From: Allomuricauda sp. CAU 1633
Lineage (GTDB): Bacteria > Bacteroidota > Bacteroidia > Flavobacteriales > Flavobacteriaceae
Assembly (NCBI RefSeq): GCF_017313225.1
Contig: NZ_JAFLNE010000004.1
Coordinates: 410,624 to 474,623, forward strand
Length of the DNA stretch: 64,000 nt
Reading direction: 5' to 3'
Position numbers and translations under genes: made by a program. Below are positions 49,958-59,131 of this stretch, one piece after another. How positions within the stretch are numbered: position 1 is the stretch's first letter; every line of letters begins with the position of its first letter. The notes beneath the pieces are model-generated. The model made no database searches. It saw nothing but the letters and a program-made list of their open reading frames with translations, and was not told the DNA's origin.

Positions 49958-52173
49958 AGGAATGCCTCTACCAGTTTATGTTTTCCTTCTTTATTGGTAT
50001 CGACCATGACCAATCTCATATATTCGATGCCAAGTCCCGTATCCACAGCAACCACCCCGAACCAATTGGGGATACCGCCCGTTTCACCCAATATCCTTTC
50101 TTCAAGCTCTTCGTCCACTTCAAGGTTAAAATCAACACTTACCGGACGTATCTTTGGAAGGTCGAGCCTTGAATGTGGTATGGGCGCGTCCTCCCTTAAC
50201 AAGAGTTCGCCTGATTTTTTACTTTCAAATGAACTGTTGCAGTTGCTCGAATCAAAGTAGACGCTCTCTTGGCTGTGGTGGTAGAGCCCCACATTTATCT
50301 CGGATGAGTGGTTGAGAAAGAACCTTGCAGGGGTAAATTCAAGATTGAAGGCCGTATCGACCCTGTAGACGTTCTTTGGTGCGGACTCAAAAACATCTTG
50401 CCAAAGTTTTAAATAATACCCTGTTCCAACTTTTTTGCAGTCCAGCACCATTAGATCACTGTCATATTGTGTGTCAACATCCGGGAAATCGGAGTATGGT
50501 TTTCTCCTTGCAAGTTCAATATCTACATCCCCTAACCTATAAGGGCTTAATCTTTTGTATTCCGCCTCACTTTTATTGTTCACTGTTGACCAGCTGGCCC
50601 TTCCGGAAATTGACTGTAATCCGGCCACCTCTTCATACTTGCTGCCTCCCTTGTCACTTCCCAATATGATTGTTCGATAAAAATTGTCCTTCAACGCTTT
50701 ACGTTTGACCTTTGATGAGGGCTGGATATAGGTGGTGGTCTTTTTACCATATTCATCCTCCTTTATGTCGGCGTACTTTATGCCAACGAAATTCTGTTGG
50801 GTATAGGTCAGAAGTTCCACCCGCATAACCTCCTTGTTGCCCTCTTTTTCCACCCACCATGCAATCGGTCTTATAGCGTACAGGTGCTCAAGAAAATCCT
50901 TCAATGATGTGATGAACTGTATCTTCCGCTCCTCATCAGTCCCCTCTTGGATGACATCAGGGAACCCCCTTGCCCAAAAACCGCTTGTGACGATATGTGA
51001 CTCCCAAACTCCCCCTTCTTCCATTGTTGACGACCTAAAGGCATCAGTGGACCCGGTTAGCCTCGCGACCAATCTTTTGCCCAATGTTTTATAGGTCAGT
51101 CCGTTCAGACTTGTTGCTGGGTAAGTGGAATCCTCCCTTACCTCCAATTGAGTGTTTGAGTATTCATATTTTATACCGTCGGTCGTGTCGCTGAAGACCC
51201 CGAAAAGGATAAAATCCCCCTGTGATATGTTTAGTATGTAATCATTAAAGTCGTATTCCGCAGTATTACCAAGTGTCGCTGTACTGATGGTGTCAAGGTT
51301 TATCACCTCGCTCTTTGAGAATCCGCCCTCCGGTTTTTCTGTGTACCTGATAATATCTAGTGTCAATGTCCCTGAATGCGGCGTGCCAACTATTTCAAGC
51401 TGTATCCTTCCGTTAAGTGTAAGTACGGTGTTAAAATCAGCATTCCTGTACCAAAACCCACTGAAAACGTCAACCCCGACGTTCTGCGCCCATGTATCGC
51501 TTGCTATCCCCCACCTGACCTCAAATGCACTGTAAATGTCATCTGCGTCCGAGTTTACATCGATATTAAAGGGGACCGCTTTGGCTTCAGTGGTGTCGCC
51601 ACCAGAAACAGGGTGGTTGACCCTTGTCCCGTCAGGAACGCTCATTTCGGTTATCCTGAGAATGTCCCTTCCGTCCACCGGAACGCTCACCCTCTGTAGT
51701 TCGCCAATATCCCCTCCGTTAACGGACTTATTGTAGATAAGGTCGATTTCGTCCGATTTCTTGGAGTCCAGAACCTTGTACATCCCACCTTGGGTCGCCT
51801 TTGTCTTTGCCGTACTGTCGTCATAGTCAAGTTCGCCCATGTCAAGGAATGTTTCTGAAATCGTCCTCCACCTTTCATCCAATCTATATTTTGATTTTAT
51901 CCTCCTTCTAAGGAAAATGTCCTCTGCCACACCTTTTGATGCCAATTGTTTGATAAGGTTCTCCCTTCCAAGACCATAAAATTCAAGGTCATTTGATTTG
52001 GTCTTTAAAACCCCCTTGGAATCCTTGTCACGCTCATATATGTTCCGTATGCCGTCATCGTAGTTTATGGGCTCGGGAATTACAAGGGAATCCATTGTCC
52101 CTGCCTTTACCTGCGCCAACAGTGTCGGGGAGACAAGTTCGTATTCTACGTTATTTGAATATCCGGGGTCCAT
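49954..52173 (-). CDS. Distal tail / baseplate-like protein
   Basis: 739 residues with no signal and no known enzyme motif. It starts one base inside the tape measure stop, the place of the distal tail protein in siphovirus gene order. The N-terminal half has helical parts (LIKQLASKGVAEDIFLRRRIKSKYRLDERWRTISETFLDMGELDYDD), the middle a beta-rich domain (VFSGFWYRNADFNTVLTLNGRIQLEIVG), the C-terminus another mixed part. Assigned by position only. Confidence 0.65.
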   Translation of the reverse strand: MDPGYSNNVEYELVSPTLLAQVKAGTMDSLVIPEPINYDDGIRNIYERDKDSKGVLKTKSNDLEFYGLGRENLIKQLASKGVAEDIFLRRRIKSKYRLDERWRTISETFLDMGELDYDDSTAKTKATQGGMYKVLDSKKSDEIDLIYNKSVNGGDIGELQRVSVPVDGRDILRITEMSVPDGTRVNHPVSGGDTTEAKAVPFNIDVNSDADDIYSAFEVRWGIASDTWAQNVGVDVFSGFWYRNADFNTVLTLNGRIQLEIVGTPHSGTLTLDIIRYTEKPEGGFSKSEVINLDTISTATLGNTAEYDFNDYILNISQGDFILFGVFSDTTDGIKYEYSNTQLEVREDSTYPATSLNGLTYKTLGKRLVARLTGSTDAFRSSTMEEGGVWESHIVTSGFWARGFPDVIQEGTDEERKIQFITSLKDFLEHLYAIRPIAWWVEKEGNKEVMRVELLTYTQQNFVGIKYADIKEDEYGKKTTTYIQPSSKVKRKALKDNFYRTIILGSDKGGSKYEEVAGLQSISGRASWSTVNNKSEAEYKRLSPYRLGDVDIELARRKPYSDFPDVDTQYDSDLMVLDCKKVGTGYYLKLWQDVFESAPKNVYRVDTAFNLEFTPARFFLNHSSEINVGLYHHSQESVYFDSSNCNSSFESKKSGELLLREDAPIPHSRLDLPKIRPVSVDFNLEVDEELEERILGETGGIPNWFGVVAVDTGLGIEYMRLVMVDTNKEGKHKLVEAFL

Positions 52174-55100
52174 TAATATTGTGTGTAATTATCAAATCTT
52201 GTTTTAGGGAACTTTACTCCTTTAAAACCTTGCTTTATGCCCTCTCTGATTTCCCTTCGGATTCCCTCCGTGCTTATTGTTGAAGGTTCGGTGTGGACGG
52301 CCACCATCTGAATCCTTTCAGCGGTTTCATGGTTGAGCCTGTATGAAAGTCTTTTGAAAATATCGGATGATGGGTCTTTCAGTTCCCTGTTAAACGTGGT
52401 CATGCTCGGGACTATGATGTCACTGCTCCTCACATAATCCAATTGCATTCCCGCTTTATATGGGGTCACCCCGCCGTGCTTGTCGATTTTTATCTCACGT
52501 TGTCCGGGAAGTTCGTTCACCGTTGCCCACCCTTCGTAATTATCGGAAGGAGATTTCCCTTTAAAGAACTGTGGCAATGGCTGCGCGGCCACAAAGGCCG
52601 CCTGCGCCGCTCCAAGGGCGATAATACTTGGTATCACCAAAGGGCCTACCACTCCTGTTTGTGCAAGCACTTTGGCCACCGCCGCCGCTGTGTCTATCGC
52701 TATTTGGATGAGCACATTTTGGCGTTCCGCCTTAGCTTTTTTGTTCCGTATTTCTTTTTCTTTCTTATCAGCCACTTCCCTAGCCTTGATTTTTTCCTCC
52801 TCTGACAGGCTGTCATCTGAAAGTATTTGGTCGAGTCTTTCTTGGTTGGCCCTTATTTCATTTTCATATCTAATAAGTTGGTTGTCAAGTAGTAGGTTTG
52901 ATACAGATTTAGCTGAGTTCACATAATCCTGTAATTCGACCTCTTTCCCTGAAATCAACCCTGTGAATGCATTTAGGTCCAGCCTATAATAATTACTGAA
53001 GGTGTCGAACAGTCCATCAAATATCTCCTTTTGATCCTCCGCTGATATTCTTGCAGCTTCGGTAATATCTTTGTACTTGTCGGCTATTCTTTGAAGCCCG
53101 TCATTTATCTCCTCAGTGTTTGGGGCCTCAATGGCATCAGCCCCAAACTGTACCGTTGAACCTTCCCCTAGTTCCGTTCCAGAAAGTGATTTTGCTATTT
53201 CCTCGGCTTCCCTTTTGAATTTATCTACCTCCTTAATCGTTGTTCCTTTTGAAAATATGGTCAAATCCACCCTGTTCAATTGGATAAGAGCCTCTTTCAG
53301 TTTGTTTACTTCATTTGTATATTGATTGATTTTTCTTTGGGAATCCACAATCTCATCTTGGGTGGTTGCCTGTGATTTCTGAAACTCCTGTTCCTTTGAG
53401 ATCAATGCTTCATAATAGCCAATCGAGCCTTTTACGTAATTGGATAATTTATTGTTGGCATTGGCCACGTTCAGGATTGCATCCCTCTCCTTTTCCAATT
53501 CCTTTATCTTGTTTGAAATCGATTCAATTTGCTCACTATCTTCGGCTGTTAGGCCTTTTTGAGACTCACGCAGTCTTTTTATTTCCTCGTTCACGAACTC
53601 AAGGGTCCTTTTGAAATCATCCACCTCTTCCTTTTGTTTGGCCGGATTGGTGAAAATCGAGAAGCCGCTTCCCTCTGATAGCTTTTGCTGTTCTTCAGTA
53701 AGCGGGGCCAGTGAACCATGCATCTTTATATAGGCATCGGTCTGTGCCTGTATCGCAAGTGCGTTTTTCTGCCTTTCCTTGGTATCCTCTATGATTCTTT
53801 TGGTGGTCTCGGCGTACAGACCCTCACCGTCCTTTAAGAAAGGAAGGAAATTCTGCCATGTCCTTGAATAAATGTTCATGGAAATCCTCCACCTGTCAAA
53901 TGCGGAGATACTGTCGTCCAGTGCGAACCTATAGTCGTCAATATTGGCGGTGACCTGTTCCAGTGCCTTTTTTAGGAAATTCCCAAGGACATTGTTGCCG
54001 TCCTCAAGGTTTAAAATGAACCCCTCCCATGCTGAGTTCAAGAGCGTCATCCTTCCCAACAGGGAATCAAGTTTTGTCTCGGTCAGTTCATCAAGTTCAT
54101 CTTCGACATCCACGATGGCATTCCTTAGCTCCCTTACAGATTCCGCATTGGTCAAAAATGTCTTGAAGGCTGCGACACTGCGCGCGTTGGTAAGTTCAAA
54201 AGCTGTGGCAAGGTCAATTCCGCCCTCTTCAAGTAGTTTGAACTTATCTATCAAATCGTCAAAATCCTCCGCTGGACCGCCCAATTCTTTTGAAAGTGCC
54301 CCGTTGGCATCCGCCAATTGTAGGAATATCTGTCTAAGAGATGTTCCCGCTATACTGGCCTCGAACCCTGCGTTCTGAAGTGACCCTAATAAAGCAACGG
54401 TATCCTCCAGTGTGAATCCAAATGATTTTGCCACTGCGGAAACTTTTGGAAGGGAAACCTCCAATGTATCGAATGATGATGCCGATTTTGTGGTCGATAC
54501 AGCGAGTGCCGCAGATACCCTGTTTGCCTCGCTTGCATCCAAATTAAACCCCCGAATGGCTGCCCCTGCCAATTTTGCCGCGCGTGCAGCATCCACCCCG
54601 GTCGCTATCGCTAAATTCTCGACTCCCTGTGCCGCCGCAAGTATCTGTTCGTCATTGAAACCGAGCTTTGCAAGTTCTAACTGTAACTGTGCCACCTGTG
54701 TCGCGGTGAACGCTGTGGTCGCCCCGAGTTCTTTTGCCTGGGCGGTCAATAAGGTTATCTCGCTCCTTGACCTTCCCAATATAGCCGCTAGGTCAGCTTG
54801 CGCTTGGTCAAACTCCGCGACTGTCCTTCCGGCCTTTCTTATTATGTCGGCAAAAATGATTATGCCGCTCGTGAACCCAAAAGCCCCTGCCAATGCCCTC
54901 AGTCCTCGTGCCGCGGACAACATTGTCCTTGGATAGTTACCAACATTACGGTTGAACTGTCCAGCAAGTGCGTCGACTTTTTTAAGGTTCCTATCAAGTT
55001 CCCTTACCCGTGTTCCCAATGCCCTGAACTCATTGGCCTGTTGCCGGGTAAGTTTGACTCCATTTAATTGCTGTACGGCAAGGCTTTTATATTTGTCTCG

Positions 55101-55478
55101 TAAATCATTTAAGAGCCTACTTTCTTGTCTGTAGGCACTGTTCAAAGATTTAATTTGTGATAGGTTGGTGCTTTTTGCTCCAGAAGCTGATTTTTGAGCT
55201 GCATTAGTGGCCTTGATAGCTCTCTGAACTGCTGCTTCGGCGTTCGCCTCCTCTTTTTTGAGCTTTGCAAGTTTGGTGCTTATCTCAATGGCCTCCTTGT
55301 CGAGTTTGTTGCGGGTCTGGAGTACGTCGTTGGCCTGTCTGGGGGTGGTTATCTTCTGCGCCGCCTTTGCCAGTTCATTGTAGGTCGCCAGAATCTTGCG
55401 AAGGTTCTTGTCGAGCGTTACGACCTGTTCCTGCGCCTTGGGTGATACAACCTCCGTTATCCTGTCATTTTGCGCCAT
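52173..55478 (-). CDS. Tail tape measure protein (TP901 type)
   Basis: About 1101 residues from ATG 55478 (an ATG at 55523 would add 15 residues). Long helical N-terminus, then the TP901 core region (FDQAQADLAAILGRSRSEITLLTAQAKELGATTAFTATQVAQLQLELAKLGF, SFDTLEVSLPKVSAVAKSFGFTLEDTVALLGSLQNAGFEAS), more coiled coil, and a hydrophobic stretch near the C-terminus (LIQIAIDTAAAVAKVL, VIPSIIALGAAQAAFVAAQP). It sets tail length. The length suggests a tail of roughly 150 nm, a rule-of-thumb estimate. Overlaps the upstream chaperone-like gene by 14 bp. Confidence 0.93.
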   Translation of the reverse strand: MAQNDRITEVVSPKAQEQVVTLDKNLRKILATYNELAKAAQKITTPRQANDVLQTRNKLDKEAIEISTKLAKLKKEEANAEAAVQRAIKATNAAQKSASGAKSTNLSQIKSLNSAYRQESRLLNDLRDKYKSLAVQQLNGVKLTRQQANEFRALGTRVRELDRNLKKVDALAGQFNRNVGNYPRTMLSAARGLRALAGAFGFTSGIIIFADIIRKAGRTVAEFDQAQADLAAILGRSRSEITLLTAQAKELGATTAFTATQVAQLQLELAKLGFNDEQILAAAQGVENLAIATGVDAARAAKLAGAAIRGFNLDASEANRVSAALAVSTTKSASSFDTLEVSLPKVSAVAKSFGFTLEDTVALLGSLQNAGFEASIAGTSLRQIFLQLADANGALSKELGGPAEDFDDLIDKFKLLEEGGIDLATAFELTNARSVAAFKTFLTNAESVRELRNAIVDVEDELDELTETKLDSLLGRMTLLNSAWEGFILNLEDGNNVLGNFLKKALEQVTANIDDYRFALDDSISAFDRWRISMNIYSRTWQNFLPFLKDGEGLYAETTKRIIEDTKERQKNALAIQAQTDAYIKMHGSLAPLTEEQQKLSEGSGFSIFTNPAKQKEEVDDFKRTLEFVNEEIKRLRESQKGLTAEDSEQIESISNKIKELEKERDAILNVANANNKLSNYVKGSIGYYEALISKEQEFQKSQATTQDEIVDSQRKINQYTNEVNKLKEALIQLNRVDLTIFSKGTTIKEVDKFKREAEEIAKSLSGTELGEGSTVQFGADAIEAPNTEEINDGLQRIADKYKDITEAARISAEDQKEIFDGLFDTFSNYYRLDLNAFTGLISGKEVELQDYVNSAKSVSNLLLDNQLIRYENEIRANQERLDQILSDDSLSEEEKIKAREVADKKEKEIRNKKAKAERQNVLIQIAIDTAAAVAKVLAQTGVVGPLVIPSIIALGAAQAAFVAAQPLPQFFKGKSPSDNYEGWATVNELPGQREIKIDKHGGVTPYKAGMQLDYVRSSDIIVPSMTTFNRELKDPSSDIFKRLSYRLNHETAERIQMVAVHTEPSTISTEGIRREIREGIKQGFKGVKFPKTRFDNYTQY

Positions 55479-56025
55479 TTGCCTTGCGTTGTGCGACCTT
55501 GCTATAGGCATCGTACTGCCCACAGGTCAATTTTTCAAAATCATTGATGGGGAATCCGAACAGTGTCAGTGAGGCTATCGCTTCATTGAGTTTTGCGATG
55601 TTTATTTCCTCCGATTCCCTCGCCTCTTCAATTTCATCCTCGATGAGCTTGAGGCGTGCATTTGATATTTCAAGTTTTTGCTTCCCCTTATCTATCTCAA
55701 GGGTCAGATATTCTATTCTTTCCTTAACAGTTGGTTTCCAAGGTATTTTCAGTTCCTTGTACAACTGCTCTAAATTTTCCGGTTCTGTGAGCAGATACCT
55801 CAAAAGGGTGATGTCCCTGTTGGCCCTGATGCTCTCGGATAGGACTTTTTTATACGCCTGCACCAATCTTCTTTCCCTTGGGCTGGGGTGCCTCTCACGG
55901 TATTCCGCCTTGATGGATTCCCAAATCTTTTCGTTCTCGTCCTTGGATTTTCCAATCAATGATACATTGCCCTCATCCTGTAGTATCCTGAAAAAAAGTT
56001 TGAACGGAAAAGTGTCGTAATCCAC
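55465..56025 (-). CDS. Tail assembly chaperone-like protein upstream of tape measure
   Basis: 186 residues, largely helical: LFFRILQDEGNVSLIGKSKDENEKIWESIKAEYRERHPSPRERRLVQAY and a long heptad region RIEYLTLEIDKGKQKLEISNARLKLIEDEIEEARESEEINIAKLNE. The position directly before and overlapping the tape measure start is that of tail chaperones; the sequence itself is not diagnostic. No slippery frameshift site is obvious at its end. Confidence 0.6.
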   Translation of the reverse strand: MDYDTFPFKLFFRILQDEGNVSLIGKSKDENEKIWESIKAEYRERHPSPRERRLVQAYKKVLSESIRANRDITLLRYLLTEPENLEQLYKELKIPWKPTVKERIEYLTLEIDKGKQKLEISNARLKLIEDEIEEARESEEINIAKLNEAIASLTLFGFPINDFEKLTCGQYDAYSKVAQRKANGAK

Positions 56026-56078
56026 TGGTTTTTATTATCTTTAAGAACATTTTTATGAAGCCCTTTTGGGTTGAACAG

Positions 56079-56103
56079 CCCCCTTTCCAACGAGGGGGTT
56101 TTT
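56079..56103 (+). terminator. Hairpin with T-run on the + strand inside the late operon
   Basis: CCCCC/GGGGG (7 bp with flanking A-T and G-T pairs), loop of 10 bases, followed by T5 on the + strand; on the - strand no T-run follows. It could stop antisense transcription, or be an RNA structure between two tail genes. Confidence 0.35.
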
Positions 56104-56104
56104 G

Positions 56105-56341
56105 TTAAGGCCTGTTGAGTGTTTCAAATGTTTCCCCTCTAGATGTCATGATGTATGCGTGTTCATCCTTGTGGACGGCAAGACCGTCCTTTGTAGTGGA
56201 ATCATAGTTGCCTACTACCCTGAGCTTTATCCCGATTTTTTCATCTTCCTTGCTTGGTTGCAAGACTGAATAACAATCCCCTAAGTAAATCTGCAAACGG
56301 TCAATTTTCCCCTTGTCCTTGAATGTTCTCAATGTGTACAT
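56105..56341 (-). CDS. Small tail-region protein (78 residues)
   Basis: MYTLRTFKDKGKIDRLQIYLGDCYSVLQPSKEDEKIGIKLRVVGNYDSTTKDGLAVHKDEHAYIMTSRGETFETLNRP. Beta-rich, no motif I recognise. Lies between a head/tail connector-type gene and the tail chaperone candidate, with 50-bp and 79-bp gaps, wider than usual in this operon. Confidence 0.55.
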   Translation of the reverse strand: MYTLRTFKDKGKIDRLQIYLGDCYSVLQPSKEDEKIGIKLRVVGNYDSTTKDGLAVHKDEHAYIMTSRGETFETLNRP

Positions 56342-56391
56342 AACTCTATATATTTATATGTTGCCTACTCTGGTGCGTTTTCGGCTTCCCG

Positions 56392-56844
56392 CTATAGTTT
56401 TGCCCTGTTCCTAAATTCTTTCATGAATGCAGGCTGTAATTTTGTTCTAAGAAATTCAATCCATTGTTCGTCCGTATACCCCATCAGGTCGTCATATTTG
56501 GATGTAAGGAGTTCCTGCTTTGAATCCTTGCTTATAAAGACAGCTTCCTTTGGTTTAAAAAGGAGTTCCATTCCCTTGAAGAAATCCCCACTGTCCTGAA
56601 AGTTGTATGGCTGACCGAACTTCTTGGGTTTTATCGGGTTCTTGGACTTTGATATTATCTCTGTTGAAAAGGAATATGTCCCGATTACCTTTCCTGAGGT
56701 GTCAAGTCCTTTATCAAGCCTCTCCTTCTGCAGCTTTATCAGTACCTCCCTCAGCTTCTTGAGTTCCTGGAACGCTATCGTCTCTAGAACTGATTTTTTT
56801 GTCAGCGGACTTATCCTTTTTTGGACTTGGAGAACTGTTGCCAT
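56392..56844 (-). CDS. Tail-completion or minor head protein candidate (150 residues)
   Basis: Helical N-terminus (ATVLQVQKRISPLTKKSVLETIAFQELKKLREVLIKLQKERL), then a mixed part with GQPYNFQDSGDFFKGMELLF, like small phage tail-completion (HK97 gp10-type) proteins. Its 5' part overlaps the upstream gene by 131 bp in another frame. Its own ATG is used in this annotation; a +1 frameshift product from the upstream gene would enter this frame, which I did not adopt. Confidence 0.55.
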   Translation of the reverse strand: MATVLQVQKRISPLTKKSVLETIAFQELKKLREVLIKLQKERLDKGLDTSGKVIGTYSFSTEIISKSKNPIKPKKFGQPYNFQDSGDFFKGMELLFKPKEAVFISKDSKQELLTSKYDDLMGYTDEQWIEFLRTKLQPAFMKEFRNRAKL

Positions 56845-56977
56845 GTAGTTCGTTATAGACTTCCTTGGCCTCCTTCTTGGTGGCCTTGAAGCGTTTTCTG
56901 AGTTCCTCTATAAAGTCCCCCTCCGACATCTTCTTGAAGTCGGGGGAGAACTCATATCCATTTACCTTAATTCCCAT
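56714..56977 (-). CDS. Small tail-region protein after the tail tube gene (87 residues)
   Basis: MGIKVNGYEFSPDFKKMSEGDFIEELRKRFKATKKEAKEVYNELHG, then a low-complexity Lys/Ser/Asp/Glu tail. The ordered first half recalls short phage proteins placed after the major tail protein, where tail assembly chaperones sit. ATG overlaps the tail tube stop by one base (TAATG). The last 131 bp run under the next gene. Confidence 0.6.
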   Translation of the reverse strand: MGIKVNGYEFSPDFKKMSEGDFIEELRKRFKATKKEAKEVYNELHGNSSPSPKKDKSADKKISSRDDSVPGTQEAEGGTDKAAEGEA

Positions 56978-57867
56978 TAAGTACTTGCTTTATACTGGTC
57001 TGAAACATAATTGATGCTCGATACGGTCTGTACCCCATAGATTTCCGCATACGCCACTGTTTCCGCTGTGGTGATGTCCACTGAATAGACCCCCGTACTT
57101 CCGGTCTCGGGCATCGATACCGTTGCCAGTTCCGCGCCGTTCGCATCCTTGAATATCAGGTGCGAAGTGGTAAGACCGCTCAATGCAACGTTCGTGCAGT
57201 CCTTGGTGGCGGTAAGTGTGAAGGTCAGGTTGGACCCGTCACTTGCCACAGAACTTATCGCAAACTCAGCGTTGTAGATCTGGTCAACTTGGCTGAACTC
57301 AAAATCAATGCTGTCCTCGAAAATATCCTTGTCATCGTCGAAAGGTGTCTCAAAGGTCACGTCGATGGGAGTGAATCCGGGTGCGTCCGCAGTGGCCGCT
57401 GTCCTCAGCCCAACATCGAACTGTGTGGTCTTGAACCCCCTTACCGTTCCATCGTCCTCCAATCTTGCTTTTAGGTAACCTTTCGAGGTTCGCATGAACA
57501 GTCGCCCGTTCTGCGCATCGAACGAAAGAAGGGCGGCGTGTGTACATGCACACTCCACCAATCTGTACTGTCGCACACGCTTGGCGTTGGCTGTCTTCAA
57601 TCTTAAATTTCCATTTGGGGACTCATAGTACGTAGGCTCGGTATCGTTGGAATCAAATTCCTCTATCACCCCTATGTAGTATAGGTTCCCAGCTGCAACG
57701 GCAGTGTTCCAATCGGCCAGTGTGGTGGCCGAATCCTTATCAGCGAAACTGAAGTCGTTGGGCGACCAAAAAAGTTCCTGCTCCGCACCCGATTGCGCTT
57801 TGCTTGCCCTTGCGGTCCCTTTCAGCCTTCCGGCCTCTTCAGCATCACATACTGTTGAATAACTCAT
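56977..57867 (-). CDS. Major tail tube protein with Ig-like end
   Basis: 296 residues. The N-terminal about 200 residues form the tube domain (LADWNTAVAAGNLYYIGVIEEF, TTQFDVGLRT, FEDSIDFEFSQVDQIY); the rest is an Ig-like domain (SNLTFTLTATKDCTNVALSGLTTSHLIFKDANG) often found on tail tubes. A segment YYESPNGNLRLK near residue 80 also occurs in a 59-residue protein at 63.3 kb. Assigned from order in the operon (between connectors and tape measure) and the Ig-like tail. Confidence 0.75.
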   Translation of the reverse strand: MSYSTVCDAEEAGRLKGTARASKAQSGAEQELFWSPNDFSFADKDSATTLADWNTAVAAGNLYYIGVIEEFDSNDTEPTYYESPNGNLRLKTANAKRVRQYRLVECACTHAALLSFDAQNGRLFMRTSKGYLKARLEDDGTVRGFKTTQFDVGLRTAATADAPGFTPIDVTFETPFDDDKDIFEDSIDFEFSQVDQIYNAEFAISSVASDGSNLTFTLTATKDCTNVALSGLTTSHLIFKDANGAELATVSMPETGSTGVYSVDITTAETVAYAEIYGVQTVSSINYVSDQYKAST

Positions 57868-57878
57868 TTCTTATTTTT

Positions 57879-58364
57879 TTAACAATTATTGTTCTCGTAA
57901 AATCTTGCCGTGAAGCTCACCTTGTAAACATCCCATATCTCCTGTGCGGCATTTGATTTTTTACCGTCCACGGAGTAATTGGGAAATTTCTCAAAGACCT
58001 CACTGCCCTTTTCTATAACTATGTTCTGCGATAGGTTGGACGCTGATTCAAAGGCTTCCCAAAACGGTATCAGCACAACCTTATAGGCCTTTTCCATCCG
58101 GTCGGTGTTCAATAGCTCCCTGGTTTCCCTTGTACAGAAAGCGATCTCGGCATCCCTTACATAGCCGTCCAGTGTCCTGGTATCAGGTTTGGATACGCAC
58201 CATGCCAGTGGTGTGCCGTTTTCCTTGAACTCCTTCAGGAACCTAGGGAGGTCATCTTGTGTCCCCCAATAGGATCTTGGCTGTCTCTCTATCCCGTCAT
58301 TGAACCCAGATATCGGGTCAAGTCCGTTGACCAATCCCGACACTATGTCCTCGAACTGTATCAT
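57879..58364 (-). CDS. Tail terminator / head-tail joining protein candidate
   Basis: 161 residues from ATG 58364, which overlaps the preceding TGA (ATGA); an upstream ATG at 58394 is less likely. Mixed alpha/beta pattern: IQFEDIVSGLVNGLDPISGFNDGIE, then LPRFLKEFKENGTPLAWCVSKPDTRTL. Placed between a connector and the tail tube, the position of a tail terminator. No family recognised. Confidence 0.6.
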   Translation of the reverse strand: MIQFEDIVSGLVNGLDPISGFNDGIERQPRSYWGTQDDLPRFLKEFKENGTPLAWCVSKPDTRTLDGYVRDAEIAFCTRETRELLNTDRMEKAYKVVLIPFWEAFESASNLSQNIVIEKGSEVFEKFPNYSVDGKKSNAAQEIWDVYKVSFTARFYENNNC

Positions 58365-58918
58365 ATCCCGAACCTGTTGACGTTCCCATAACACTTGAAG
58401 GCCCCTATTGGAAAATCACTTTCCCTATCCTCTAAAAACTGCCTCAAAGACCGTCTAACCGTGTTCTCGCCCTGGTACATGTTGATGAAATTCGACCAAG
58501 CGGTAACGTATTTTTCCGTGTAGCTTGCCCTTACGGCGTTCTCCACGGCGTTGCGCTTCATTCCCGTTGTGGAGTAGTCAATCTCATCCTGTCTCAGGTA
58601 CATGCAATAGATATAGTGGGCCAATAGCCCGTCCTTTGCATTGCCCTTTAATCCGTCCCATCTATAGGATTCCCCGTCAACGGCATAATCAGAGCCGTTC
58701 ACAAGGTCCTTCCATTTCTGGGCGGCACTTTCAAGGTCTCCCATTGCCGTCTCAAGCCCGTTGTAGAGTTCAACCCCTAGGGCGTCCAACAACAATTGAC
58801 GTTCATACCTCGTAATCACCGTGTCAAGGTTATTGGTACTTACACTTCCCACGTTGCCATCATTGGCATTCGGGATGTACAGCTCACCGTTTATGAAGTA
58901 TGTCTTGTCAATTATCAC
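58361..58918 (-). CDS. Head-tail connector protein candidate
   Basis: 185 residues, mostly helical: ITRYERQLLLDALGVELYNGLETAMGDLESAAQKWKDLVNG, then HYIYCMYLRQDEIDYSTTGMKRNAVENAVRASYTEKYVTAWSNFINMYQ. The alpha-helical build, length and place after the capsid fit a HK97 gp6-type connector (similar DUFs in Bacteroidota phages). It overlaps the 71-residue gene by 4 bp. Confidence 0.65.
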   Translation of the reverse strand: MIIDKTYFINGELYIPNANDGNVGSVSTNNLDTVITRYERQLLLDALGVELYNGLETAMGDLESAAQKWKDLVNGSDYAVDGESYRWDGLKGNAKDGLLAHYIYCMYLRQDEIDYSTTGMKRNAVENAVRASYTEKYVTAWSNFINMYQGENTVRRSLRQFLEDRESDFPIGAFKCYGNVNRFGI

Positions 58919-59130
58919 TTTTTGCCCTTTGGTTTATCCGAACCACTTTTTGCCCTTTGGTTTTCGGGCTTTGCCTCTGGCTTTTCAGCTTTTGGCTTTG
59001 GTTCATTTTTGGGTTTTTCCTCTTTATCGCCAAAAGAGAATGAAAGGGCATATTTGGAGGCCCTTGTGCGGTTTTCGCGCACTATGACCTCCAATTGCCT
59101 TTTATCCCCTTCAATTATCAACTTCGCCAT
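58915..59130 (-). CDS. Small basic/acidic phage protein after the capsid gene (71 residues)
   Basis: MAKLIIEGDKRQLEVIVRENRTRASKYALSFSFGDKE followed by a low-complexity Lys/Pro/Glu/Ala tail (EKPKNEPKPKAEKPEAKPEN). Ordered part is short. It lies 1 bp after the capsid gene. Possibly a head-decoration or head-completion protein; nothing diagnostic. Confidence 0.55.
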   Translation of the reverse strand: MAKLIIEGDKRQLEVIVRENRTRASKYALSFSFGDKEEKPKNEPKPKAEKPEAKPENQRAKSGSDKPKGKK

Positions 59131-59131
59131 A

